This document shows positions 1-11,362 of a stretch of DNA of 64,000 nucleotides, one piece after another. Position 1 is the stretch's first letter, and every line of letters starts with the position of its first letter. A program made the position numbers and the translations under genes. Source of the DNA: Cycas panzhihuaensis (taxonomy: Eukaryota > Cycadophyta); assembly GCA_023213395.1 (NCBI GenBank), contig CM041465.1, forward strand, positions 63,371,741 to 63,435,740. The letters are read 5' to 3'. The notes under the pieces were generated by a model, which searched no databases, was not told where the DNA came from, and worked only from the letters and a program-made list of their open reading frames with translations.

Positions 1-266
1 AAGCATAGACCTTTTATTAATCTGAGAAATAACTAAAGAATTAAAGAGATGAATGAACCTCAACTCTTCTCCTTAACTCATCCACAACCATTACATCATC
101 TTCATATGTTACATGTGCCATTATATAAAAATATATAGATACAACACTATAATATACCATCTTACAGTTTTACAATACAATAGGCATAAACCATTGGGTT
201 GACAAAGGGGCTCTGGTGTAATGCCTATACCCATGTAACACTTGTAAAGTGTTCAACGTATCTAAT
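1..266 (-). repeat. Copia-A 3' LTR, truncated by the window edge
   Basis: Read on the minus strand, a purine-rich tract (about 267-277) follows copia RNase H sequence and is succeeded by a segment beginning TATTAGATACG, the expected place of an LTR start (TG mutated to TA). The LTR runs off the left edge, so its other end and target duplication cannot be seen. The boundary is inferred from position only, because no second LTR copy is available in the window. Confidence 0.5.
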
Positions 267-1517
267 AGTCTCCTACTTGTTGAACACTTTATAAAAAAAC
301 CTGCATACACAACTACTAAATTCTAAAATCATAAACAGCTATTTCAATTCTACACCATTTAAATTTTTTTATGCTAATAATCTTAGTCAATGTGTCTGTA
401 GCATTTTCTTGTGTACCAATCTTCTGCAAGTCCACCTTGTGATCTTGAACTATTTCCCTCATAAAATGGAACTACACATCAATATGCTTCGACCAAGCAT
501 GAAAAAGTGGTCTCTTTGCTAGGTAGATTACACTTTGACTATCACAATCTATCCTCATAGTATCATTCTTAAAGTCAATATCTGTCATAATCTCTGTAAC
601 TATAGTGCTTCCTTGCATGCATGAGTAGCTACCATATACTATGCCTCTATGTTAGAAAGTGCCACAACTTGCTGTCTTTTACTGATCTAGCTAATTGTGC
701 CACCACAAAGGGTAAAAATATATTTTCTTATAGATCTTCTACTATCAAGATCTCCAACCTAATCAACATTAACAAAACCTCTCAGGTTCATTATTCTACT
801 CTCCATAGGATCTCCTTGATATTAAATTCCATAGTCTGATGTACCTCGCAGATACCTAAAAATCCTTTTCATAGCCACCTAATGCTTCCTGCATGGGTTT
901 GACATGTACCTGCTAACTACTCCCACTACATAGGCAATGTCTAGTTGAGTGCAAACCATCACATACATCAGGCTACCAATAGCGCTCACATAAGCGACAA
1001 ATACCATGTGTTCAACTTCTTGGTGAGTCTTTGGGTATTATTTAGATAATAATTTTAAACCAGCAGGAAGATGAACATTAATTGGTTTACTATCGTACAA
1101 CCTAAACCATGGCAATATTGTCTTAATGTATTATCGTTGGCTAAGCCAAATCTTCCTATTTCTCCTATCCTTTTTAATCTCAATGCCCAAAATAAAATGT
1201 GTAACACCAAGGTCCTTCATCTCAAAGTGAGATGCTAGTTGGTCTTTCAAAATCCGGTTCATTCATTTATTATTACTAACTAAAAGTATGTCATAAATAT
1301 ATAAAGCCAGCATGACAAAATGATCATCAACTTACTTATAATAAATACAATGATCTGCTTTACTGGGTACAAAGCCATCCACCAACATATGTGAATCAAA
1401 CTTTTGATACCACATCCTTGGTAACTGTTTCAAGCCATATAATGACTTCTTCAACCTGCATACCATATCCTCCTTTCCTACAACTTCAAACCCTTCAGGG
1501 TGTGACATATCTAACAC
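267..1517 (-). pseudogene. Copia-A pol remnant (RT and RNase H)
   Basis: Decayed 3' end of a Ty1/copia polyprotein. The clearest stretch (1332-1517) has the copia RT motifs HPEGFEV, CRLKKSLYGLKQ, WYQKFDS and DHCIYYK. Downstream on the minus strand (about 1310 to 360) the RT C-terminus and RNase H can be followed through frameshifts and stops, including the region encoding the KHIDV-type helix near 480. The RT active-site box near 1285-1310 reads Y-I-Y-D instead of YVDD, so a catalytic Asp is lost. The 5' part of the element (integrase, protease, gag) is missing: similarity ends abruptly near 1517. The motif style resembles Tork-type plant copia elements, but I do not assign the lineage firmly. 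Confidence 0.8.
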
Positions 1518-1861
1518 CCTCTACCTATTAGTCTTGGTAGTGGCCTATCTCTCCCTATTAGTGTCGATGGACCTACCTTGTCTCCTACAGCTCCCGATGG
1601 TCTTGATCGATCCCCTCCATTGTTGTCACTGGCCTTATCAGGCTCATCTCCTAACTCTCTACCTTTATCATTGCTCTCCAAGTGGATAGATCGATAGTGA
1701 TCCACTGTATTATCAATTAGGGTTAAGAGATCTGGCAATATCGCTACCACTGATTGCCACACGTGGACCTGATCACTAATCCCTCTGAACCTTGTCTTCC
1801 ACTTGTGAACCATGGGCCCTCTAGCTAAGATGGGATATGGCCCTCCTAGGAGTTCCACCAC
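1511..1861 (-). other. Unrecognised 116-codon ORF at the Copia-A/Tat-A junction
   Basis: Open for 116 codons on the minus strand and rich in Asp, Gly and Arg in its C-terminal half; base composition is less AT-rich than the surroundings. It lies upstream of the Tat-A extra RNase H and in antisense, the position where Tat-B has its antisense gene, so it could be a remnant of that gene. I see no sequence match good enough to claim this. It could also be chance. Confidence 0.25.
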
Positions 1862-3751
1862 TCTGAAATGGTAAAAAAACTAGCACTAAAGTAGTGTACA
1901 GTGTGAGAAACCTCCTCTTCTAGCCACTTATATCTAGTTAAGTTGTGTAATCAAGTTTATTACTATCAAGGTAGCCCAACCAAACCTCTCTCCAGCCTCG
2001 CACCTCCTAATAGTAGTCATCCAGCCTCTTAGGATATTCATGTAGTTCTGTTTATGGGAAATCTAGAATAGAATAGCTAGAGAAATGAGTTTCCTTACTC
2101 AAGGAACTCTAGATAAAACCATCGCTCAGACTGAGACTCCTCACCGATCCCATCAGCCCTATTCTGTAAAGAATCTGGATGCCTTCCTATGGGTAGCGTC
2201 TATGCTAGGTAGTGTACCTAGTGACATTGGTGTCCCTCTTAATGGGACACTCAGGTCGCTCCTGATATCCCCATGCATGATAGAGATATCTCCCACCTGT
2301 GGGAGGTGGAGTACATCCCTTTATCGATCCTAGTGAGAGACGATGTCTACTAGGAGGCACTATTCAGATGTATACTATAGAGTCTTGATGACCTTCAGAA
2401 GCCCATAACATCATAAAGTCACCTACTCCTAGTGTGTCATCATCTTAATAGAGCTTATCATTACCATGCTTATATTCTCATAGTTATCAACTATGAGGAT
2501 AGCCCACAAATTAAAAAAAATAGTTAGAGATCTACTAATCCACTCTGCCATGTTCCATGTACCCCTTTGGATGGCTGGAGCTCCATTAGGCTAAGCAAAC
2601 CCATCCATTAGGGCCTCTTTTCTTTTTTTTCGCCTATCCAACCTCTACTCCATGTTAAACTCTATGATACCGCAAATTTTGATGTAGGGCTCCCTAAGAA
2701 AATCCTATTTTCTTGGTAATCCTGCTGTAAATATTGTGGCACCATGACATTTTTTGTGGGGCTATGGATACCCTGCTAAAAAAGGGAGGGGTCACCTAAA
2801 AATTCAAAAAAAAAAAGTCCTAAGTGGAACAAACTTAGCCCACTAGAACTAGGGTTGCCTAATGCCCAAGTCCTCACCCTTCTTAGGCCTCATTTGAGCT
2901 CCAAGGGGTCTCGATTACCCTTATGGGGCCCAAAATGAACTTTATAAACTACAAAAACGCTATTAAATAAAATTGATAAAATGAAATAGCTAGGGGAAGA
3001 ACCACTTACTAGATCAGGCCTAATCATTAAAATCTCATCTCTGTGATCCCAATGGCTATCCTCTCTCCCTAATCCAATGTCCAGATCTCTCTCTAGGTGC
3101 TTCTGAATGTTAGCATAGCCTCACTACATAGAGGGAAGGGCACCAAATCTCTCTTAGGGTCCATGAAAATGAATCCCATTTTCACCCTTTTCCCCTTTTT
3201 TATACACAGGGTCCCTTAGGGCTACCATCTCCTTTCTCCTCATCATGACAATCCTTAGGATCATCCCATTATCCTCATTCACTTTGTCTTTATGGTTAGA
3301 TCCTCATTTTGCTCCCACAGCTTCTATTTTACTCCTTTTTAGCATATTTATGGCAACCCCTTCTGCCTCCTCAGGGTCCCTTCTGCCTCATTTTTTATAC
3401 TATTATGAAACGTACCTATGTTTATACTCCTTTGACTTGTTTAACCATCCTAGATCCATTTTTTCCATCTGTTTGAGCCTTTGAGGCTCCTAAGAGAAGC
3501 TCCTCCTACCTTCTAGGCCTCCATAAGCCCTTTTGCAACCCCTAAGGGCTCTGAAGGAGCTTATCTACTAATCTTTTCTCACCCTTTCACTGGATGAGCC
3601 TCTAGCCTACCTTTAGGGCTCTCCTATCACGATCCATATTTATAGCTTTCTGAGCTATTATAGCCATGTCACTACCCCTCTATTTTGCATATTGACCTTA
3701 CAGCCACCATCTCTTCTGTTGCTTGACTCAAATTCTATTCTTTTTACCATG
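1862..3751 (+). other. Tat-A internal spacer, no recognisable gene
   Basis: Pyrimidine-rich, GC-moderate sequence upstream of the Tat-A extra RNase H. From roughly 3180 onward it resembles the Tat-B segment before its extra RNase H (for example the shared stretch around TTTATACTC at 3421 and 33063). Open frames at 2085-2333 and 3245-3484 match nothing I know. A perfect 9-bp inverted repeat with a 3-base loop sits at 2477-2497. The left limit of Tat-A is not defined; I place it at about 1518, where copia similarity ends. Confidence 0.45.
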
Positions 3752-4165
3752 GTATTGCTCATCTTTACTAATAGAGGAAGTCTTGGTAATCTCAGACCTT
3801 TGGCAGCTATGTGGATCCTTTGTGATCTCTCTAGATATGACTATATGTGTTCTGAAATCTTTCTACTTGAGGTTATGAATAATAAAGTTGAATACATAGT
3901 TGTTATTAAAGCTCTTACTAATGCACTTCACTTTCACCATGGCCCTATCATCCTTTATTATGACTCTTAAATCGTCGTGTCATAACTAACCTAGGTTTAC
4001 TAGGAACATTGCCCATGATTGAGAACCCTTGATTTCATCGTCAGGTCCTTTTTGTCTTGCTTCTCTTCAATGGATGTTTAGCACATTCCTTGGGATTTGA
4101 ATGTTAAGGCAGATGGCCTTTTTTGTTGCATCCTTGAGTGTTGTCTATTTCTCTTGGATGATCCT
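3752..4165 (+). pseudogene. Tat-A additional RNase H (aRNH), decayed
   Basis: RNase H fold of the plant/archaeal-like type located after the integrase region and before the 3' LTR, as in Tat-lineage gypsy elements. Visible pieces in order: the first strand ending F-T-N-R-G-S with GN following (catalytic Asp replaced by Asn), MNNKVEYIVVIKALTNA (TNNEAEY motif eroded), YYDS (third catalytic Asp present), then, past an in-frame stop at 3968-3970, the C-terminal N-x-x-x-D helix (about 4096-4125). It aligns residue by residue with the better-preserved copy at 33385-33800. Several in-frame stops make it non-functional. Confidence 0.75.
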
Positions 4166-4653
4166 TCCTAGGTAGCTTAGTGGGTCAGCTGATTATCCAG
4201 ACTCTAGAATGATCCTTTCTTTCATTATGATCCCTTTGTACCTCTCAAAGGAGGCCACTAATGAGGTTAAACTATGGTGACCACTAGGTTTAGATCTCCA
4301 CTCTATCCTTCATACCACATATGGCATAAGGCTCTTGCATTCTCATTCTCTATATGTTATTATTGTTTGCCCATATTTATTTATTGATTGTGCTCATAAC
4401 CTTGCATGGTATTCATCTTGTACGAGAGTAATCAGGGTAGCCCCCTCATCTCCTCATCCTTTCACATTAGACTCTCGGGCAACATACATGCAGTCGCTAT
4501 GGTCCTCCTTCACCTTCCTTATCCATGTGATCTGCCATGACACTTGCCACTCCCCTTGGATGATGATACTTTTTGTATTAGTAGATGATACTAATCTTTT
4601 TATATTGATAGCATTTTCCATCACCAAATGCTTTTAGGCAAGGAGGCTTTGTT

Positions 4654-4663
4654 ACCAAGGGGG
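4654..4663 (+). other. Tat-A polypurine tract
   Basis: ACCAAGGGGG directly abuts the LTR start at 4664. This is the expected plus-strand priming site and matches the corresponding AAGGGGGCAG before the Tat-B 3' LTR. Confidence 0.65.
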
Positions 4664-6000
4664 TAATATTTCCTGGCTAACAGGAATAAATATGGACAAC
4701 ATCTCTTAAGTAGGCAAGGTATTTGTCTCTATCCTTGCTCCTTGTTTACCTTAGGATGTGATGAGATGTTTGATTATTGCATTTTATATAATACTATTAC
4801 ATGCATAGTTAAGATGCTTAGTTTGCCTAGCCATTATTATGCCTCTGACTATGATCCAACCTATAATGACTCAAGACCATATCCTATAGCACTATACGGT
4901 CCCTTATAACACCTCATCAGCACTCTTGGATACTCATAGGCCCCCTAGCCCATTTTTTATTCATTATTGGAGTAATACATGATCCCTAACACCTCATTTT
5001 AGGCATGATCATCTTTGTATATGTTATTCATCCCTTGTTGGGGCCTTTTTTACCCTCTTTTACATATTTGGAAAGGTCCCACTAATGCCTAGAGGTCTTC
5101 TAAAGGATTTACCAGTCTAACATACTACTGTGTTGTGCCCTAGGACTCTTCTTTTGGGGGTCCCCTATACCTCCCTTTATTTTGTTCACACCATGGTAAT
5201 ATTCATGGTATCACGGTAAAATTCATAGTGCCATGAAGTTTACCACATGGTGATTGTCCATTGACTTCTAAGGCCTAGTAACAGCCAGTTTCACACTTAT
5301 TACAAAGCTAACATGTGGCAGTACACTATTTCTTACTCAGAGTGAACTCTAATCACTTGGGAAACCAGATTTAGGTATAAAAACTCAATTCTGAATTCAT
5401 TTTATCTGTCTCAGCTCTCATACAAAAGGAAAAACACCTCATATATATACTTTTGGTCTCTCCTCCTAATATTCTCTTCTTTAATGGTGAAACCCTAGAA
5501 TGTAGGTCTATACTATCTCTTCTCTAATAGGTCTTCCTTCCATGGTGCTCACTCTAGTAGCAACAATAGGTTTCAAGAGTTTTTGAGCCTTATTCTTGCC
5601 TCTAAAAGGATCCCTTTCTTCACCTAGCAAGAGGGATCCTTAACTTTTCATTGATACATGAGATAACATTCATTTTACTCTAATTTTTATGACTGTAAGA
5701 GGTTTATTTGTTGTTATTCCCCCCTTTAGCAAGTTTATTTGGTATATATTTCCATTTATTGCAAGTTTTGCATATATCTTTATCTCTTTTGGGGTGTCTA
5801 AAGGAAGGTAAACTCTTCCTTTCTCCTTGATTGCACCTCCATACCCCCTGGGTTCTTCTTGGGATACAAGTAGGTGGATTATTGGATCCCTTAAAGAGGG
5901 AAAGGAGGAGTTCACGGCTAGGGTTTTGACCTTTACAACCATATCCTCCATGGGCAACCCCCTACCTCTCTTAGCTTTCCTACTCCATATCCATCCTACG
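4664..6000 (+). repeat. Tat-A 3' LTR, right end undefined
   Basis: Begins TAATATTTCCTGGCTA, closely similar to the LTR start at 61810 and alignable with the TGTTTCC starts of Tat-B and Tat-C. It contains the family's U3 block of repeated GGTA/TACC palindromes (about 5186-5258) and a TATA box (TATAAAAA, 5376-5383) about 715 bp in. Related LTRs here are 2.4-2.7 kb, but after about 6000 the sequence becomes R3-type repeat, so this LTR is either truncated or of a shorter subfamily. No target duplication could be identified. Confidence 0.55.
5670..5957 (-). other. Unrecognised 95-codon ORF in antisense of the Tat-A LTR region
   Basis: Open for 95 codons on the minus strand, Lys-rich with alternating hydrophobic residues near the C-terminus. 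No family is recognised. It lies where the LTR's right part should be, but it does not align with the other Tat LTRs. It may be a captured fragment or chance. Confidence 0.2.
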
Positions 6001-6139
6001 TAGTGAGAAACCTCTTAAGTGAAGGCCACTATTAGTTATAGCATTTGCAGCCCCTTACAACGCCTACAACCAACTTGTATATACATTAGTTGGCAGTAAG
6101 CTTATTTGTATGCTTTGTCATTTCACAAGATTTCCATTT

Positions 6140-8400
6140 CTCTTGCATATCTTGAGTGGCCATTTAATATTGAATTGATTCAAATTAAGGATTTATTAAC
6201 TATAGATATTAAATATTTATCGATTAATATCTAAGGCCTAATCACTATGGCTAAATTAAAATAGAGAGGCCATGGTGGATAAACAAAATGTAGTGCATAT
6301 AATGTTGGCACTATTGTTACATCCACGATCGGAGCCTTTGACTAATAATTATATGATAATATAGAGGTTAAACCTTCTTTGAGCATAGTAAAGGGAAGGC
6401 ACATCCTATAGTTTTACTCTTCATAGCGAAGGGAGGGACACCATAGATATCTCTTTTTAATCACATAGTTTTATAGTGCCCTCTTTAATCATAAGATTGA
6501 AGAATCTAGTTCATCCTCTTTAATCACAGAATCTTTATAGGGACCCTTCTTTCATCATATTTTATAGAAAAATGTCACAGAATAGGATTTTCCACTAGAG
6601 TGTTCACTTTCCTATCTTATAGTGGCTCAATCTTCTTTTCTTCATGGTGTTCTCTTACTCTTTTTAGCTTAATGTTATTATTGTTAGATCAAAGTAGAGA
6701 TCAAATTAAAGTGCCCTTGACCTAAAGACACATACCTTTCCTAAGTGTAGCAAAAGGAAGGTTATCCATTTCCTGAGTATAGTAAAGGGAAGGACAAGAT
6801 CTTACTCTTTTTAGCTTGGTATTATTATAGTCAAATCAAAGTAGAGATCTAATTAAAGTTCCCTTGACTTGAAGGTACATGCCTTTCCTAAGTGTAGCAA
6901 AAGGAAGGTTATCCATTTCATGAGTATAGTAAAGGGAAGGACAAGATCTTGCTCTTTTTAGCTTGGTATTATTATAGTCAAATCAAAGTAGAGATCTAAT
7001 TAAAGTTCCCTTGACTTGAAGGCACATGCCTTTCCTTAGTGTAGCAAAAGGAAGGTTATCCATTTCCTTAGTGTAGTAAAAGGAAGGACAAGATCTTTCT
7101 CTTTTTAGCTTGATATTATTATAGTCAAATCAAAGTAGAGATCTAATTAGAGTGTCTTCAAACTTTGTTTAGAGGATTTCACACTACAATGTGATCTTAC
7201 TTTTATTAGCTTAATGTTTCTTTTTATATAGTGAATAGTGTTCCCTCTCTTTTCTTAGCTTAATTTTTTTAGTATAAGATCTTGTTTTTTATAATGCATA
7301 ATGTTCTCTCTTCCTCAATAGCCTTCAATATTCTATGAAACTTAAATCTAGAAAAGAAAGGAGAGCACACTATTTATTTCTTCCTAAAAAGGTTTAAGAA
7401 GGTTATTCCTTTCCTGAGCATAGCAAAGTGAAGGAATTGGAGTAATTCAAAAAGTATTTGAGAAATATTAAGCTAAGAAAAGTAAGATCACATCTTCCCA
7501 TCCCTTCTCTATGCCCAATAAAAGGATAACCTTCCCTTTGCTATGCTAAAAAAAGGGATGTGCCTTCTTAATAAGGGTTAATATTAAGAGGGCACTATAA
7601 TTACATCTCTACTTTGATTTAACTATAACAACATCAAGTTAAAAATAACAAGATCATACCTAATAATCAAGAGCACTCTAATTAGATCTCTATATTAATT
7701 TAACTATAATAACATCGAGCTAAAAGGAGTAAGATTACACTCTACTGTGAAATCTTATTATGTGGTTAAAAAAGTGTGAGCTATAGTTAGGATTAGCTAA
7801 AACTCTTTTTTAAAAATTAGACCCTTTCCTTAACTACACTCAAGAATGGGATAATCTTCCCTTTATTACACTCAAGAAAGGGACAACCTTCCCTTCGCTA
7901 TGCAAGGTAAAGGGTGTACCATACACTATAGATGGGGGATGGCCACTGCTAGATCTCTGTTATAGTAATTAGGATTAGGGCTTGATCACTATGGGTATTC
8001 ATATATTCACATATGATAGGATCAAGGATCCAATCGCTATTAAATATTCTTAGTATTGATTAAGATATGAACTAGTTATAAAGATCACACATATATTAGA
8101 ATCAAGGCCTGATCACTATCACTATGGCTATTGAATCTTTCTTTCTTAGAATGAAGAGCCTAATCACTATGGATAAATCAAGATAAAAGTAATCTATAGC
8201 ACACGGTCTATCATAGAGATCTAGCACTAATCACATCCCTATGAATTATGATCTTCCATATGCATTAGAATCAGGGCTAGATCACTATCGTTGTTAAATA
8301 TTCATATCAATTAGGATTAAGGATCTAGTCACTAATTCATAGTTGCTATGGCATTTAAGTCCAAGTTGGTTAGAAAGATCAAGTACTAAATAATTTGACT
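6140..8400. repeat. R3: degenerate repeat field
   Basis: Repeated variants of two modules. One combines CTTTTTAGCTT, a stretch with GTAGAGATCTAATTA, and paired CCTTTCC...GGAAGG palindromes. The other is a GATCACTATGG/AATCACTATGG module recurring about every 60-110 bp from 7960 to 8360. Both orientations of the palindromic module occur (for example AAAGGGATAACCTTCCC around 7860-7890). The same family recurs at 12830-13026, 23889-24360 and 47830-48043. No coding potential is seen; it could be very old transposon sequence or a decayed satellite. Confidence 0.7.
6660..7155. repeat. 147-bp tandem repeat, three full units plus a partial one
   Basis: The phrase CTTTTTAGCTT starts at 6660, 6807, 6954 and 7101, giving exactly 147 bp three times. 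Units are highly similar and include CAAAGTAGAGATC and the palindromic pair CCTTTCCT...AAAAGGAAGG. The fourth unit breaks off near 7155. It sits inside the broader R3 field. Confidence 0.9.
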
Positions 8401-9998
8401 ATACACAAATATAATAAAGTGTATGACAAGTGTAGATGTACAAAATAAACTAATAACAAGGATGCCTACCTCCACATCAAAGGACTATACTCTTAACCTC
8501 TAGAATTTATACCTTGATAGAAGGTGCCTTTAGCTTATATTATATTATTAACTTTAGATATGCAATAATTTGGTTGCAAATCATGGAAGTATAAATTCGC
8601 TTGTGGTATATACAATTATTTATGATCTCAACCATAAATCCTTGAATACATTAGTTTCAATAATGATGTTAATGCTTATCTTGATACCATTGATTAGTGG
8701 ATGAAACTAGTTAATTACAAAATAAAAACTTTGTTATAAGACACCTCTTAATGACAACCAACCTTGCATCTCTTTCATAACTATATTAGACATCCCACAA
8801 TCCAACACTATCAAATTATAGAGACTCTTATGCAAGAAAGAGGTGGTCATTCTTATTGACCCGATAAGCACTTATAACTTTATAAACACCAAGGTTGAAA
8901 ATTGATTGGGTCTTTTCATTGAAATCCTCTTAATATGTTTACTAACACCAAAAAGAATAAACATTAATAAGGAATCATACACTTAATCTTAGTACTCTAG
9001 GAACAAAAACACATGGTAATAAGGAATATAAAAAAGTGTTAATAAATTATGAATTCAATAGATATTAGAACAAGAGAATATATTATAGTGTAAATACAAA
9101 TAAAACAATAAATATAATCAACTTCAAATGAAATTATTCTCCATAGGAATACAACATGATTAAGCATAAAAAGGAAAGTAATTTCACAAAGTCCCCTCAA
9201 ACTATCTCTATCATTGTCATATTTGGAGGATCACACACATAAACTCTAAAGATAAATGGGTACATATAGAAAGTAATATTCATCATTTTAATTGACTCCA
9301 AATGTACCTAAAATTTTCATTAACAAATGTAAGATCAAGTTAGTAAGAATTGAAATAAACACAAAAATTATATTTCAAGTTGTGGCAGCAAATATAGGAT
9401 CTATTAAATACAAAAATAAATGTCTAATGCATGAATTTCTACAAGATATTATAGCATTCAAATTAAATTTTCTATAATTCCTTTTAGATAAACAACTTTT
9501 AGTGTTTGGTTGAGAATGGGAAAGATTGTTAAAACCTTAACTCTAAATCTGGAAAATATACATATAAGATTTAGGAAATGGGGGAAAATCCACCAACTAT
9601 AAGGACTTAACCCATTGCCTACATGTTTGATATTGTTTGTCTAAATGAAAAATATGTGAAACAAGCTATTGTGTGATATATGCCAAATGTTGTGCCATAA
9701 AAATAATCCATGAAAACTAGACAACCACATAGAAATACAAATTGTAATGAATAAATAAGATGAGGGATGAGGCATTCTATGAACTGCTAGCAAGATTACT
9801 ATAAATAGAGAGGCATAACATATCATTGAGTTGGAAGTTGGGATGATAACCATCAATATTAAACCATATCAAAATTTGCATTGATATAAGATGAAAAGAA
9901 AGTAATTGGGATGCTAGTTAATAAACACCATTCCAATCAGTGAAGGCAACTATCCATATGCTACGTTGGACATATTAGCCTAAAAGAAGCATGGAACA
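8401..9998. other. AT-rich spacer, nothing recognised
   Basis: Long A/T-rich sequence with only short open frames (9292-9477 plus, 9641-9856 minus) that match nothing I know. The minus-strand part just below 9999 could be decayed continuation of the F-box gene, but I cannot follow a reading frame into it. Confidence 0.4.
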
Positions 9999-10217
9999 TT
10001 AGAAGGTATTGATTATTAAACATGAAATCAGTAACCCTAACTGTAAATGCCTCGTGAAGAGAAACTCTTTTGATAAAATAATTTCTTTCCATTTCTTACA
10101 CACTGCTTGAAATGTTACCAATGACTGAACGGGTAGAAGGCTCAGTAATGTTTCCACCAAATCTCCAGCAACATCACTACACATCGCCGCATCCATCGGT
10201 GGAACCACAGCATCCAT
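9999..10217 (-). pseudogene. F-box protein N-terminal exon fragment
   Basis: The minus-strand ORF of 72 codons starts MDAVVPP and contains an F-box core at about residues 19-57: the L-x-x-L-L-P pair (LLSLLPVQSL), the CKKWKEII helix and KEFLFTRH. F-box proteins bind SKP1 in SCF ubiquitin ligases and present substrates for ubiquitination. Only the first about 60 residues are recognisable; no downstream kelch, LRR or associated domain is found on the minus strand before 9600. A real first exon followed by an intron is possible, but without a second exon a stranded fragment is more likely. The ATG is preceded by an in-frame alternative run of codons in the shadow strand only. Confidence 0.65.
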
Positions 10218-11362
10218 ATCATCAATGGCCTATAGACACAATTTTGACTGGCACCTGCTATAATCAGATATGGCACTTGGCAATTAACACAATTTATTCT
10301 ATAATAAATAGGTCTCGATTTTCAACATTTGACTATATCTTAAATTATGGCCCGACTTTCTATCATACCGTCATACCATGGGGTCAACTCACATTTTGGT
10401 GCACGGTCATAAAATTTATTGCAGAAAGAAAATCACCTATGGTTAAGTACTTTGAGAAAAATCATGCAAAATTTCCAAAGAAAGCTCGAACTAAATATTC
10501 CAATTTCAACAAACATAGTCCAAGATAAATTTGATTATGAAATTTTTTGGAACAAAAGTGCAACATGCCACATACACTCTATTGAGATTTTATCAATCAA
10601 TTTAAATGCATTTCAAACCACTAAAGAGTCTTCACAAAAGTCAACTCAGGCCAAGCCTCTTAGTGAGGAGATTACCCTCTACATTAGAGAGAAACTATTA
10701 GTCCATAAGTTGTATTATCTTAACAATCTAAATCCTTAATCAAAGTTATGAAAGCTTAAACATTTTATGGTGAAATTTACCACTTCCTTATTTACAATCT
10801 CTGTAAGGTATAATTTTGAATAAGGACAAAATAAAGGTCTCATACTTCTACTCCTCTTTACCACATCTTCAATTAGCCAATATCTTCTCTACTACCATTA
10901 AAGACCCTCAATTGCATCGAAAAGCCCTAACGAAGGTTAGTCATTGAGAAAAAATAATTGTATTCACACTAGTCAAAATCCAACTTGTCCAAGAATCTTA
11001 TCCCTAAGGATGACTAAATTGGCCATATAAGATGGTTGCTCTACCAAAGAAGTATATGAAGTATGAATGACTTTATTGCACTAAATTACACTCAAATTAT
11101 TATTTTAATGGAGAAAGATCTATTGAATGTTGACTTAAAAGATATTCTCTGATAGTAACATGCATAGATACTCATTCTCTATGATGCACAATTTCACTGA
11201 TAATTATTTCATTGTTGAAGTTGGTAGACTCAATCTTCTGGATCTCTGAGAGTGTAAAGTTTTTATTACAGAATTCTAATCTATCATTAGGTCAATCTAA
11301 GGATCAAATGATTTCATATCTTTATTATATGTGATCAATCCAAGGATCAAATGATTTCATAT
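10218..11362. other. Spacer, nothing recognised
   Basis: Two plus-strand open frames (10112-10528 and 10419-10739) overlap the F-box exon or each other and have no recognisable motif. They are AT-rich and probably chance. Nothing else is seen. Confidence 0.4.

Noticed and set aside
3245-3484. 79-codon hydrophobic ORF in Tat-A
   Set aside because: Pyrimidine-rich DNA gives Leu/Phe/Ser-rich translations by composition; the corresponding Tat-B frame differs.
6660-7155. Regular repeats considered as a CRISPR array
   Set aside because: Units are contiguous 147-bp tandem copies without unique spacers, in eukaryotic DNA.
10112-10739. Two plus-strand ORFs of about 100-140 codons
   Set aside because: The first overlaps the F-box exon in antisense; neither has motifs, and both are AT-rich.
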